Below the pieces are notes generated by a model. The model was not told where the DNA came from. It saw nothing but the letters and a program-made list of their open reading frames with translations, and made no database searches. From JBKHBT01 sp046542255 (GTDB lineage: Bacteria > UBP14 > UBA6098 > JBKHBT01): a stretch of DNA of 8,770 nt. The position numbers were made by a program, and so were the translations under genes. How positions within the stretch are numbered: position 1 is the stretch's first letter; each line of letters starts with the position of its first letter. The stretch covers positions 1 through 8,770 of the forward strand of contig JBKHBT010000119.1 in the NCBI GenBank assembly GCA_046542255.1, given 5' to 3'. Below, one piece after another: positions 1 through 6,764 of this stretch.

Positions 1-134
1 CCGCTATGGCAAGAACCCCTCAGCCTGCTTCGCAGGCAGCTCCCCTGACAGGGGAGCTAAGTTCTTGTAATAATACGAATTACGCAAATATCTCCCCTGC
101 CCAGGGGAGATGTCGCGAAGCGACAGAGGGGTTT
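1..134. repeat. Palindromic intergenic repeat, copy 1 (intact)
   Basis: This is a structured repeat. An outer inverted pair AACCCCTC (14-21) / GAGGGGTT (126-133) encloses several perfect hairpins: A, GCCTGC/GCAGGC with loop TTC (23-37); B, AGCTCCCC/GGGGAGCT with loop TGACA (38-58); a weaker GTAAT/ATTAC pair near 67-83; C, ATCTCCCC/GGGGAGAT with a 6-nt loop (90-111); and D, GTCGC/GCGAC with loop GAA (112-124). Hairpins B and C share the CTCCCCTG/AGGGGAG core. The left edge is uncertain because the repeat touches the window start and the shared sequence begins 13 bases before the outer arm. The design resembles REP- or MITE-like non-coding elements; no transposase is nearby, so how it moves is unknown. 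The copy-to-copy match and the hairpins are seen directly; the element class is inferred. Confidence 0.85.
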
Positions 135-395
135 CGTAAAAATATCCTTGAAACTCCGCCTCTCGTAGGTTTGATAAAGAATCGAAGCGGAGCTTCGGAA
201 AAAAATTGCGCTAAAAAGAAGAGCTTTGTAGCGAGTCAAGTAAAATATGAAGTTTATTTCTGTTTTCTTAAAATTAAATAAGGATTTACATTGTTTACTT
301 AATACATAACTAAAAGTGCAAATTGAACAGGCATTTGTTTCATATGGCTTTAGAAAAGATAAAGCGCATAGCGATGCTTTCGCCTGATTCTTTCG

Positions 396-528
396 CCGCT
401 ATGGCAAGAACCCCTCAGCCTGCTTCGCAGGCAGCTCCCCTGACAGGGGATCTAAGTTCTTGTAATAATACGAATTACGCAAATATCTCCCCTGCCCAGG
501 GAGATGTCGCGAAGCGACAGAGGGGTTT
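396..528. repeat. Palindromic intergenic repeat, copy 2 (slightly decayed)
   Basis: This direct-orientation copy of the repeat at 1-134 aligns over its whole length with two differences: G to T at 451, which breaks hairpin B, and loss of one G from the CCAGGGGAG run near 500, which breaks hairpin C. The outer arms (AACCCCTC / GAGGGGTT) and the GC-rich hairpins A and D are unchanged. Similarity starts at the CCGCTATGG shared with window position 1 and stops after GAGGGGTTT; the flanks beyond differ. It lies about 160 bp upstream of the S8 protease start, so it is probably in or just before that gene's promoter region. I see no obvious target-site duplication. Confidence 0.85.
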
Positions 529-604
529 TCCCAAAAAAAACAGCAGTATCGAACATATCTTATTTTCGCCAGTACTAGAATATCGACTATCAGAAAAAGG
601 GCTT

Positions 605-633
605 TTGCATAAGTCCGAGAAATATTATATTAT
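605..633 (+). promoter_or_regulatory. Possible promoter of the S8 protease gene
   Basis: TTGCAT (605-610) and TATTAT (628-633) are separated by 17 bases. The -10 box matches TATAAT at 5 of 6 positions; the -35 box matches TTGACA at only 3 of 6. The region is AT-rich and sits 54 bp before the protease ATG, just past the second palindromic repeat. A GGAGGA at 641-646 lies immediately downstream but is too far from the ATG at 687 to serve it. This is a candidate by pattern only; AT-rich sequence gives such matches easily. Confidence 0.3.
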
Positions 634-686
634 ACTTTTTGGAGGATTTGTATCTAAAATGAAATTGAAGCTTAATTGGAGGAAAG

Positions 687-3500
687 ATGAAAAAGGCAAT
701 TTTGACTTTACTTATTATCAGCACTATACTCTTCGCCTATGAAGACGAATACATCCCGGGCGAGGTTCTGATCTGGATAGATAGCTCATATGAAACTGTT
801 TGCGAAATCGATAATGATGGATTTTTAGTAACCGGTGTCGATGAAGTCGATAGGCTTAACCGCGAAATCGGTGTAGTCGATGGAAAATATATTATCCCAT
901 GGAACAAAATGGGTTCAGTTCATAAAAAGAAGAATTTCTATCTTCGAAATGCCTATAAATTTAAACTCTCTGATAAAGATGCTGATATAGTACAAATTTG
1001 TAATAGATATCGAAATCTTGAATCTGTTAAGACATCTGACCCGAACCATATCAAACCCTATGCCCGTAGGGTACCTAATGATCCTCGATTTAGCTCACAA
1101 TGGCATCTCGACCAGATAAAAGCACCAGAATCATGGGATTTTACTGTCGGCGACTCATCTGTATCGGTCTGCTGCTTCGAGTCTGTTGACTGGAAACATC
1201 CCGATATCGGCCCGGTGCTCTGGCAGAATCTCGGAGAAGATGCCGATGGCGATGGCCATGTCGTAGAAAGATACTATGATTCCGAGAGGGGAGAATGGTC
1301 ATATCGCTTCGACCCTGGCGATATGAATGGCATCGATGATGATTCCAATGGCTATGCAGATGATTTTATCGGATATGATTTCATAGACGACCTATGTGAT
1401 TATGAACATATCCATCCCGAAGAGGATTGTAGCGATTATGATAATGACCCATTCGATGATATCGGCCATGTCGGCCATGGCACACATGTTTCCGGCACTA
1501 TGACTATTGCCAGCGATAATGGCGAAGGCGTGGCATCTGTCGGCTGGGCGCCCAAGATAGCATGTCTTAGAACAGATTATACATATTACCAGCCTGCTTA
1601 TAGCTCATGGCATGGCGCTCATGAAACGATGGCAACCGTAGCTGCATTTGCATATACAAATTCTATGGGAATCGATGTATATTGCCTTTCTTATGGCGGT
1701 TATTCCTATAATGGTATGGTCGCTACCGCAATGCAAAGAGCATGGGATACATGCGGCGTTGTTATCGTTGCCGCCGCTGGTAATGAGAATACTGAAGAGC
1801 TTTCCTATCCAGCATCCTATACCCATGTACTGGGTACTTCTGCAACGAATGAATCGGACTATCGTGCACCATTTTCCAACTATGGCGACCGTATAGATAT
1901 TTGTGCTCCTGGAGTCAATATCTGGTCTGCTATGCCCCAGCATGATATTATTGGCGGCGATCGGACCATACCCTATGAAGGAGTCGATGGTACTTCGATG
2001 GCGGCTCCTGTTGTCGCAGGTGTGGCTGCTGTTATCAAGTCGGTTTATCCTGATTCGAGCAATCTTTTCAATTATCTGCGAATAACCGAATATGCTGATC
2101 CGATACCCGATCCGCTATACGAGGATAGAATGCTTGGCGATGGCCGCGTTAATCTATATCGATCATTATATCAACCAGTATTCCCGAAATTCGAAGCCGA
2201 CTCGATTGCCATATTCCACGATCCGGCGGACGAAGATGGCAGAATCGATATCGGCGAAACAGGCTATGCCGTAATCAGCTATAGCAGCGATCCTGAATGG
2301 CAGGCATCCGGGGACCTTACGCTTACTTTATCGGCAGATACAAATGGTTTTGATTTCACTACCGAGACTATTACTTTGCCATCTATCGAAGCGGGCGAGA
2401 GCGTCAATAATTACTCGATGCCACTGGAGTTTACGCCAACAAGCGAATTCGGCTACGGAAAAACTGTTAAGTTTACTTTCACATTGGAAAGTTCGACAGG
2501 CTATTTCCGCAAGGATACATTTAAGATTCTAATCGGCTATCCGCAGGTTCTTCTATATGATCGCGATGGCGGCGAACTTAATGAGAGATTTGTGGCAGAT
2601 GACCTTCAGCGCGGGCAGATTGCATATGACCATTGGGATGCCGATTCACTGGGCACAATCGATGAGGATTTTCTACTCGAGCATTATCGCACAGTTATAT
2701 ATATCAATGGCGACAATGAAGATACACCGATAACCGAAGATGATATTGCCGTATTTAGCGCATTTTTGGATGATGGCGGCGGAAAGAATTTCTATCTTTC
2801 CGGGCAATATACTGCCGATAGTCCGCTTATTACCGACTTTATAGAAACCTATTTCCGCACAGAACATGTCCTGGATGAAGTCGATAGCAGGTTCTGGGGA
2901 ATGAATGTGGGCGGTGTTTCCGGCGATACTGTTTCTCAGGGCATGGTGTTTAATGTTACCATGGGTTCAGATTGTATGGGCCCGCAGTATTCTCTTGGCC
3001 AATGTAGAGCACTTAGCGGCGCCAGCAATTCCTTGATATACCGCGACCATCCATCTTATGCATGTGCAACAAGATACGAAAGTGCAGCATATAAGGCATA
3101 TTTCAGCGAATTCTCTATTTCTGGTATGCAAGGCTCAAACCCGGGCGGAAATACAAGATACCAATTCTTGAATAATCTATTTGTATGGTTCGGAATGCCT
3201 TTCTTTGCTGTAGAAGAAAATATTACTTCGCCAGAAAAGACAGCATTATCCAGAGCTTATCCAAATCCTTTCAATAGCTCGGTAAATATCGAATTCGATA
3301 CACCAATACCGACCAATGCCGAAATAACTATCTTTACAGTCGATGGTAGAGCTGTCGAGACAATCCACAGCGGAAATCTCACGGCAGGCAAGCATAACTT
3401 TATCTGGAAACCCGAGCAGATTACAAGAAGCGGAGTTTATCTCTATAGCATTCGCACTGAAAAAGAAACTACTACCGATAGGCTTCTCTACATCAAATAA
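687..3500 (+). CDS. Secreted S8 subtilisin-like protein with C-terminal sorting domain; catalytic Asp missing
   Basis: This is a 937-aa exported protein. Residues 1-17 form a signal peptide (MKK, then a hydrophobic run ending FA). Residues about 18-125 look like a propeptide. The peptidase S8 domain spans about 126-490: catalytic His264 lies in HGTHVSGT, oxyanion Asn366 in AAAGN and nucleophile Ser437 in GTSMAAP. At the Asp site, where the family has D-T/S-G, this protein reads VSVCCFESVDWKHPDI, so Phe164 (or Glu165 if one residue is deleted) replaces Asp. An Asp/Asn-rich insertion between the Asp and His sites (about 180-258) resembles Ca-binding loops of related subtilases. A beta-rich region (about 500-615) leads to a segment from about 619 resembling the GATase/ThuA-like fold of FCB secreted proteins (less sure). 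Residues 854-937 are a Por/FlgD-like sorting domain (YPNPFN at 858-863), implying outer-membrane export and surface anchoring or release. The start is supported by GGAGG at 678-682. Either a pseudoprotease or an enzyme with an altered triad; activity is uncertain. Confidence 0.9.
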   Translation: MKKAILTLLIISTILFAYEDEYIPGEVLIWIDSSYETVCEIDNDGFLVTGVDEVDRLNREIGVVDGKYIIPWNKMGSVHKKKNFYLRNAYKFKLSDKDADIVQICNRYRNLESVKTSDPNHIKPYARRVPNDPRFSSQWHLDQIKAPESWDFTVGDSSVSVCCFESVDWKHPDIGPVLWQNLGEDADGDGHVVERYYDSERGEWSYRFDPGDMNGIDDDSNGYADDFIGYDFIDDLCDYEHIHPEEDCSDYDNDPFDDIGHVGHGTHVSGTMTIASDNGEGVASVGWAPKIACLRTDYTYYQPAYSSWHGAHETMATVAAFAYTNSMGIDVYCLSYGGYSYNGMVATAMQRAWDTCGVVIVAAAGNENTEELSYPASYTHVLGTSATNESDYRAPFSNYGDRIDICAPGVNIWSAMPQHDIIGGDRTIPYEGVDGTSMAAPVVAGVAAVIKSVYPDSSNLFNYLRITEYADPIPDPLYEDRMLGDGRVNLYRSLYQPVFPKFEADSIAIFHDPADEDGRIDIGETGYAVISYSSDPEWQASGDLTLTLSADTNGFDFTTETITLPSIEAGESVNNYSMPLEFTPTSEFGYGKTVKFTFTLESSTGYFRKDTFKILIGYPQVLLYDRDGGELNERFVADDLQRGQIAYDHWDADSLGTIDEDFLLEHYRTVIYINGDNEDTPITEDDIAVFSAFLDDGGGKNFYLSGQYTADSPLITDFIETYFRTEHVLDEVDSRFWGMNVGGVSGDTVSQGMVFNVTMGSDCMGPQYSLGQCRALSGASNSLIYRDHPSYACATRYESAAYKAYFSEFSISGMQGSNPGGNTRYQFLNNLFVWFGMPFFAVEENITSPEKTALSRAYPNPFNSSVNIEFDTPIPTNAEITIFTVDGRAVETIHSGNLTAGKHNFIWKPEQITRSGVYLYSIRTEKETTTDRLLYIK

Positions 3501-3512
3501 TATATAATTTTC

Positions 3513-3546
3513 AAAAGCCCTTTGATATTTATCGAAGGGCTTTTAT
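3513..3546 (+). terminator. Rho-independent terminator after the S8 gene
   Basis: The arms AAAAGCCCTT (3513-3522) and AAGGGCTTTT (3535-3544) are perfect complements, extended by a G-T and a G-C pair around an 8-nt loop. The right arm ends in TTTT, giving the U-tract. It begins 12 bases after the TAA of the protease gene, and it separates that gene from the oxidoreductase gene downstream. The left arm begins with AAAA, so some termination on the opposite strand is possible, but no gene reads toward it from that side. Confidence 0.85.
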
Positions 3547-3650
3547 TTGGCTTTTGTGAAAAATTTCTGGACTTTATCTCGATTGGTTTTTATGTTTAGG
3601 CATTGTATTTGATTATATTTGATATTTAATATTTGATGAAAGGTCGAAGC

Positions 3651-4226
3651 ATGAAGAGTTTTGGAGTTTATATTACTGGAGTCGGCGGGCAAGGTATTTT
3701 GCTTGCCAGCGAGGTGCTTTCCGAGGTCGCGATGTCGGCCGGGCTGGATGTTAAAAAGTCTGAAGTACATGGTATGGCCCAGCGTGGCGGCAATGTTGTC
3801 AGCGCGGTTAAATTTGGCGAAAAAGTATCATCACCGGTTATTTCCGAGGCAGAGGCCGATGTGCTTTTGTCTTTCGAACCGATGGAGGCTCTCAGAAATC
3901 TCAAATTCGCTAATCCCAAAGGCAAAGTAATTACATCGACAAGGCAAATACCGCCTTCGACTGTTTCTTCTGGAATGGCTGATTACCCGGAAGACATCAT
4001 AGAGCGAATTAAAAAGGGCTTCGATGATGCTGTCTTTATTCCAGCACTGAAGCTCGCTGTCGAAGCTGGAAGCGCAAGGGCGGTCAATATCGTATTGCTG
4101 GGCGCACTCTCTAATCATCTCGAGTTCTCCGATCAACAATGGAAAGCTGCTATAGAAAAATGGGTTCCTGCAAAGACTCTCGAGATCAATATGAAAGCCT
4201 TTGAAGCAGGTAAGGACGCTATTTAA
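3651..4226 (+). CDS. iorB: Indolepyruvate:ferredoxin oxidoreductase, beta subunit
   Basis: This 191-aa protein belongs to the gamma-domain family of 2-oxoacid:ferredoxin oxidoreductases and most resembles IorB. IorB pairs with the TPP- and FeS-binding IorA to convert aryl pyruvates (such as indolepyruvate) plus CoA to aryl acyl-CoA, reducing ferredoxin in the cytoplasm. Visible hallmarks are GVGGQGILLASE (10-21) and KKSEVHGMAQRGG (35-47), which IorB proteins carry almost unchanged. The length is normal. I chose the ATG at 3651, giving the usual MKSF-type start, with AAAGG at 3639-3643 as ribosome site; an ATG at 3636 and a TTG at 3633 in frame would add five or six residues. No iorA lies in the window: upstream is a terminator after the protease gene, downstream a DUF6485-type gene. 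The partner is presumably elsewhere in the genome. No convincing promoter could be picked in the AT-rich 3547-3635. Confidence 0.9.
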   Translation: MKSFGVYITGVGGQGILLASEVLSEVAMSAGLDVKKSEVHGMAQRGGNVVSAVKFGEKVSSPVISEAEADVLLSFEPMEALRNLKFANPKGKVITSTRQIPPSTVSSGMADYPEDIIERIKKGFDDAVFIPALKLAVEAGSARAVNIVLLGALSNHLEFSDQQWKAAIEKWVPAKTLEINMKAFEAGKDAI

Positions 4227-4316
4227 TAAAATTCTTAGCAGCAAAGAAATAACAGCTATCAAAGATCATCGATACTTAGGATGTGACAAGTAAGCAGCAA
4301 TAAGTAAGGAGCGATA

Positions 4317-4511
4317 ATGAATTGCGATAATAAATCAAAGAATCTTCAAAACTGTAATTGCTCATATGACCCATGCCCGAGAAAAGGCCTTTGCTGCGAG
4401 TGTATTGCATACCACAGGCGAATGGGCGAGCTTCCGGCCTGCTATTTCACTGAAGAAGAAGAGAGGACTTATAATCGTTCGATCGATTTTTTCGTGGCAA
4501 ATCGCTCATAG
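4317..4511 (+). CDS. Small cysteine-rich protein, DUF6485 type
   Basis: This is a 64-aa cytoplasmic protein with no signal peptide or membrane segment. It has eight cysteines (3, 13, 15, 20, 26, 27, 29, 42), most of them packed in NCNCSYDPCPRKGLCCEC, followed by YHRRMGELPACYF. This layout matches what I recall of the DUF6485 'cytosolic protein' family found in many anaerobes; the function is unknown and metal or FeS binding is only an inference from the cysteines. The start is well supported: AAGGAG at 4306-4311 lies 5 bases before the ATG. It follows iorB by 90 bp on the same strand with no terminator between, so the two may share a transcript. A strong hairpin terminator follows at 4538. 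Confidence 0.8.
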   Translation: MNCDNKSKNLQNCNCSYDPCPRKGLCCECIAYHRRMGELPACYFTEEEERTYNRSIDFFVANRS

Positions 4512-4537
4512 ATATAGACTTAAATAAACAAATATAC

Positions 4538-4572
4538 AAAAAGCCTTCCACAAAAAAAATGGAAGGCTTTTT
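4538..4572. terminator. Bidirectional terminator between convergent genes
   Basis: Two 13-base arms, AAAAAGCCTTCCA (4538-4550) and its exact complement (4560-4572), flank a 9-nt loop that is mostly A. The right arm ends in TTTTT for the plus strand and the left arm begins with AAAAA, giving a U-tract for the minus strand. It lies 26 bases after the DUF6485-type stop and 47 bases beyond the stop of the minus-strand GH57 gene, so one element can end both converging transcripts. Confidence 0.85.
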
Positions 4573-4619
4573 AATTGAAAAGGGAGGACGAATTATCGCC
4601 CCCCTGCCCCCGAATTCTA

Positions 4620-6764
4620 TTAATCAAAAAGACTCGGTTCTTTAACTTCTTCAGGCTTTTCTTGTGTTTTTGTGTTTTCGATTTCGAAAAAAAGCTGCAG
4701 ATGCTTTTCCTGCTCGGTTTCAAGCTGAAAATTATACAAATGAACAAGGCTGGTGCCCTGATATATCTTGGCAAAATGCTCCTGCGAGCGTGATAGCGTG
4801 TATATCGGGAACATCCAGATCCTATCTGCTTCGGTATTGCCCTTGATACGGATATCCCAGATATTATCGATATATTCATAATTACCTGGGTCGATTATAT
4901 CGTGAATACTCGATGGTGATACTTGCTGGAAATTATCATGAGGGAAGCTGAAATATTTCTCCGGGTCATCAGCAGACTGCAATGCAAGATTTATCTCGAC
5001 ACCGAAAAAGAATTCCGTAGCATCGCCAATATTTCTAATCGAATAGTCGATTATTATCTGCGAATCCTCGAGAGTGATTTTTTTACGAAGATCTACCGGT
5101 GATGGTGCAGTCTTGCGGATAAAGCCTTTACGCTCCATTTCGATGAAATTCTCACCACTGTCGATTACCTTGTATTCCTTATTGATAAAGTCGCCGAGTT
5201 CCTTATAGCTTAGGTATTGGAATTGCTCGATTGAAAGGTTTTTTTCGAGGAAATGGTCATGCGCAAATCTTCTGGGAGTCTCATCGAAATTGAAGAGGTA
5301 TTGACTGTCCTGGATATCATCGATACTTTCACGCATGATAATTTGCGTCTCATCGCTCGAGCTTATGGTTGCCTTTTCTTTCTCTTTTTCATGATAGCTT
5401 TCATGATAGCGGGATAGAGTATCGGTCAGGTTTACAAAATTCTTTGTTAGAGATAACTCGCTAATTATTCCACCGGATGAAGGCTTGATCCATAGATTGA
5501 TATCATTTCCACAAATCAAGGTCTCATCATATCCATCGCAATCGACATCTTTTGTTATTGTGAAGCTTTCTTTATTGCCAAGCAGGCTTTCGCATTCTAA
5601 GAGGTTTTCCCAGATTCCATTTCGAAGATGTGGCATATATAGCCCGCCAAATAAACCATGCCAGTATGCGCAATTGCATTGTGCGCTATAGAGCGCTCTT
5701 TCAGCAACTTCTTGATTTTCCTGTGCAAGGTTCGACACTTCTTTCGAAAGTCTTTTCGATACATGTAGCATTCTCTTATGCATCCAATTCGATTCTTCGT
5801 ATTTGGTGAAGAAATTTCGCCAGAAGCCGCCACGGATAAATGGCTGTAGTCTTTTAAGCTTATCGGAATCTCGAAGGCCTTCCACCAGTTTGCTATAATC
5901 TATCGCCATCTTTGTTGGCAATGTCCATTCGCCCATCTCGAAATAGCTGCTTGTCGGAAGATATATTCTTCCCAATGGATCGAAATTCTCTATTATCGAT
6001 GATGGTTTATGCACTTGGAGCCATTCGGAATTGTCCCGGAGTTGTTTCATGAAATTCTCAAACCATCCCTGATTCCAGACCCAGTCATGAGTATCTGGCC
6101 ATAGTCCGAATTTTTCGCCATCATCGCCAAATACCAGAACCCTTTTGCCATCGTAGGTTGCGAGGCTTCTGAGGTATTCTATCGATTCTTCCGGTTTTGC
6201 AAATGGAATCATATAGCGCAGTTTCTCTGAAATCGGCATAATAGCCAGTGGAATTCCTGCATGTTCTGTAATATAGTAACCAAGAAGCTCCTTATCATCT
6301 ATGCCGACCGATTTAAAATGGTAATCATCGACCATTGTGTATTTGATACCTGCCTGTCCGAGAAGCTCTGGCATCTGTGGTTCCCATATCCTTTCGGGAA
6401 GCCATGCGCCATTGGGCCTTTGCGAAAAATGATCTTCGAGAAAATCATTCATCCATTCCAATTGCTCATAGGCATCTCGCTCTGGAATAACCGATAGAAC
6501 CGGCTCATAGAATCCGCCGCCAATCAGCTCGAGATTGCCATTTTCTGACAACTCTGATATAATATCGAAAACCTGCGGAGAATTATGCTCGAAATATTCG
6601 AAAAGCGGCCCGGATATGTGAAGGCCAAATGGTATATCATCAAACTGCCGCATCATATTCAACAATGGAAGATAGGCCTTTTCGAGAGCAGCCTCGAAAA
6701 TCTCATCAAAATTTCCGACAGGTTGATGAAGGTGAAAAATTAATGAAAGGTTCATTCGTTTCAT
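4620..6764 (-). CDS. GH57 4-alpha-glucanotransferase / alpha-amylase
   Basis: This 714-aa cytoplasmic enzyme of glycoside hydrolase family 57 most resembles Thermococcus-type 4-alpha-glucanotransferases, which move alpha-1,4-glucan segments and so remodel maltodextrin or glycogen-like stores. All conserved regions are visible: HLHQP (11-15), LELIGGGFYEP (78-88), WLPERIWEP with the expected nucleophile Glu124, FGDDGEKFG (212-220) with acid/base Asp214 or Asp215, and YLPTSSYFEMGEW (268-280). The middle part (about 300-385, ending CAYWHGLFGGLYMPHL) fits the DUF1925 region, and about 395-690 the DUF1926 beta domain. There is no signal peptide. The start ATG overlaps the upstream trkA-like stop as ATGA, with AAGGAG five bases before it inside the trkA-like coding sequence, so translation is probably coupled. 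A second in-frame ATG lies three codons downstream. Family placement is firm; amylase versus transferase cannot be settled by reading. Confidence 0.92.
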   Translation of the reverse strand: MKRMNLSLIFHLHQPVGNFDEIFEAALEKAYLPLLNMMRQFDDIPFGLHISGPLFEYFEHNSPQVFDIISELSENGNLELIGGGFYEPVLSVIPERDAYEQLEWMNDFLEDHFSQRPNGAWLPERIWEPQMPELLGQAGIKYTMVDDYHFKSVGIDDKELLGYYITEHAGIPLAIMPISEKLRYMIPFAKPEESIEYLRSLATYDGKRVLVFGDDGEKFGLWPDTHDWVWNQGWFENFMKQLRDNSEWLQVHKPSSIIENFDPLGRIYLPTSSYFEMGEWTLPTKMAIDYSKLVEGLRDSDKLKRLQPFIRGGFWRNFFTKYEESNWMHKRMLHVSKRLSKEVSNLAQENQEVAERALYSAQCNCAYWHGLFGGLYMPHLRNGIWENLLECESLLGNKESFTITKDVDCDGYDETLICGNDINLWIKPSSGGIISELSLTKNFVNLTDTLSRYHESYHEKEKEKATISSSDETQIIMRESIDDIQDSQYLFNFDETPRRFAHDHFLEKNLSIEQFQYLSYKELGDFINKEYKVIDSGENFIEMERKGFIRKTAPSPVDLRKKITLEDSQIIIDYSIRNIGDATEFFFGVEINLALQSADDPEKYFSFPHDNFQQVSPSSIHDIIDPGNYEYIDNIWDIRIKGNTEADRIWMFPIYTLSRSQEHFAKIYQGTSLVHLYNFQLETEQEKHLQLFFEIENTKTQEKPEEVKEPSLFD

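Larger units (their letters stand above)
1..686. other. Gene-free region with two palindromic repeats
   Basis: I see no credible gene here. The stretch holds two copies of a hairpin repeat (1-134 and 396-528), 261 bp of plain AT-rich sequence between them, and the probable promoter and leader of the S8 protease gene (about 600-686). The two longest open frames on the plus strand both start inside a repeat copy and encode the same repeat-derived peptide (MARTPQPASQAAPLTG), so I treat them as translated repeat. A small hairpin at 183-197 (CGAAGC arms, 3-nt loop) is followed by A rather than T residues on the plus strand and is not a terminator. A short direct repeat CTTTCGCC occurs at 377-384 and 390-397, just left of copy 2. 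Confidence 0.75.

Noticed and set aside
183..205. Hairpin CGAAGC-GGA-GCTTCG as a terminator
   Set aside because: On the plus strand it is followed by A residues, and on the minus strand the T run precedes the stem, so neither orientation gives a terminator.
57..239. 60-aa minus-strand frame over repeat copy 1
   Set aside because: It covers the same hairpin repeat, with no ribosome site and no recognisable domain.
6..281. 91-aa plus-strand frame starting MARTPQPASQAAPLTG
   Set aside because: It is translated from palindromic repeat copy 1, has no ribosome site, and the same peptide recurs from copy 2; it is best explained as non-coding repeat.
1..528. Two direct repeats considered as a CRISPR array
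   Set aside because: There are only two copies, each ~134 bp and heavily palindromic, with a 261-bp gap; this does not fit CRISPR repeat or spacer sizes.
323..742. 139-aa plus-strand frame across repeat copy 2 and into the protease gene
   Set aside because: It is composed of repeat-derived peptide and promoter-region sequence, and its end overlaps the well-supported protease start in another frame.
3604..3633. TTGTAT-N18-TAATAT as an iorB promoter
   Set aside because: The hexamers match consensus poorly and the whole stretch is AT-rich, so such a match is expected by chance.
3831..4262. 143-aa minus-strand frame antisense to iorB
   Set aside because: It is a shadow of the clearly conserved iorB coding frame; the translated sequence shows no domain.
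5485..5833. Frames of 68 aa (+) and 78 aa (-) inside the GH57 gene
   Set aside because: Both lie within the conserved GH57 coding sequence in other frames and have no support of their own.
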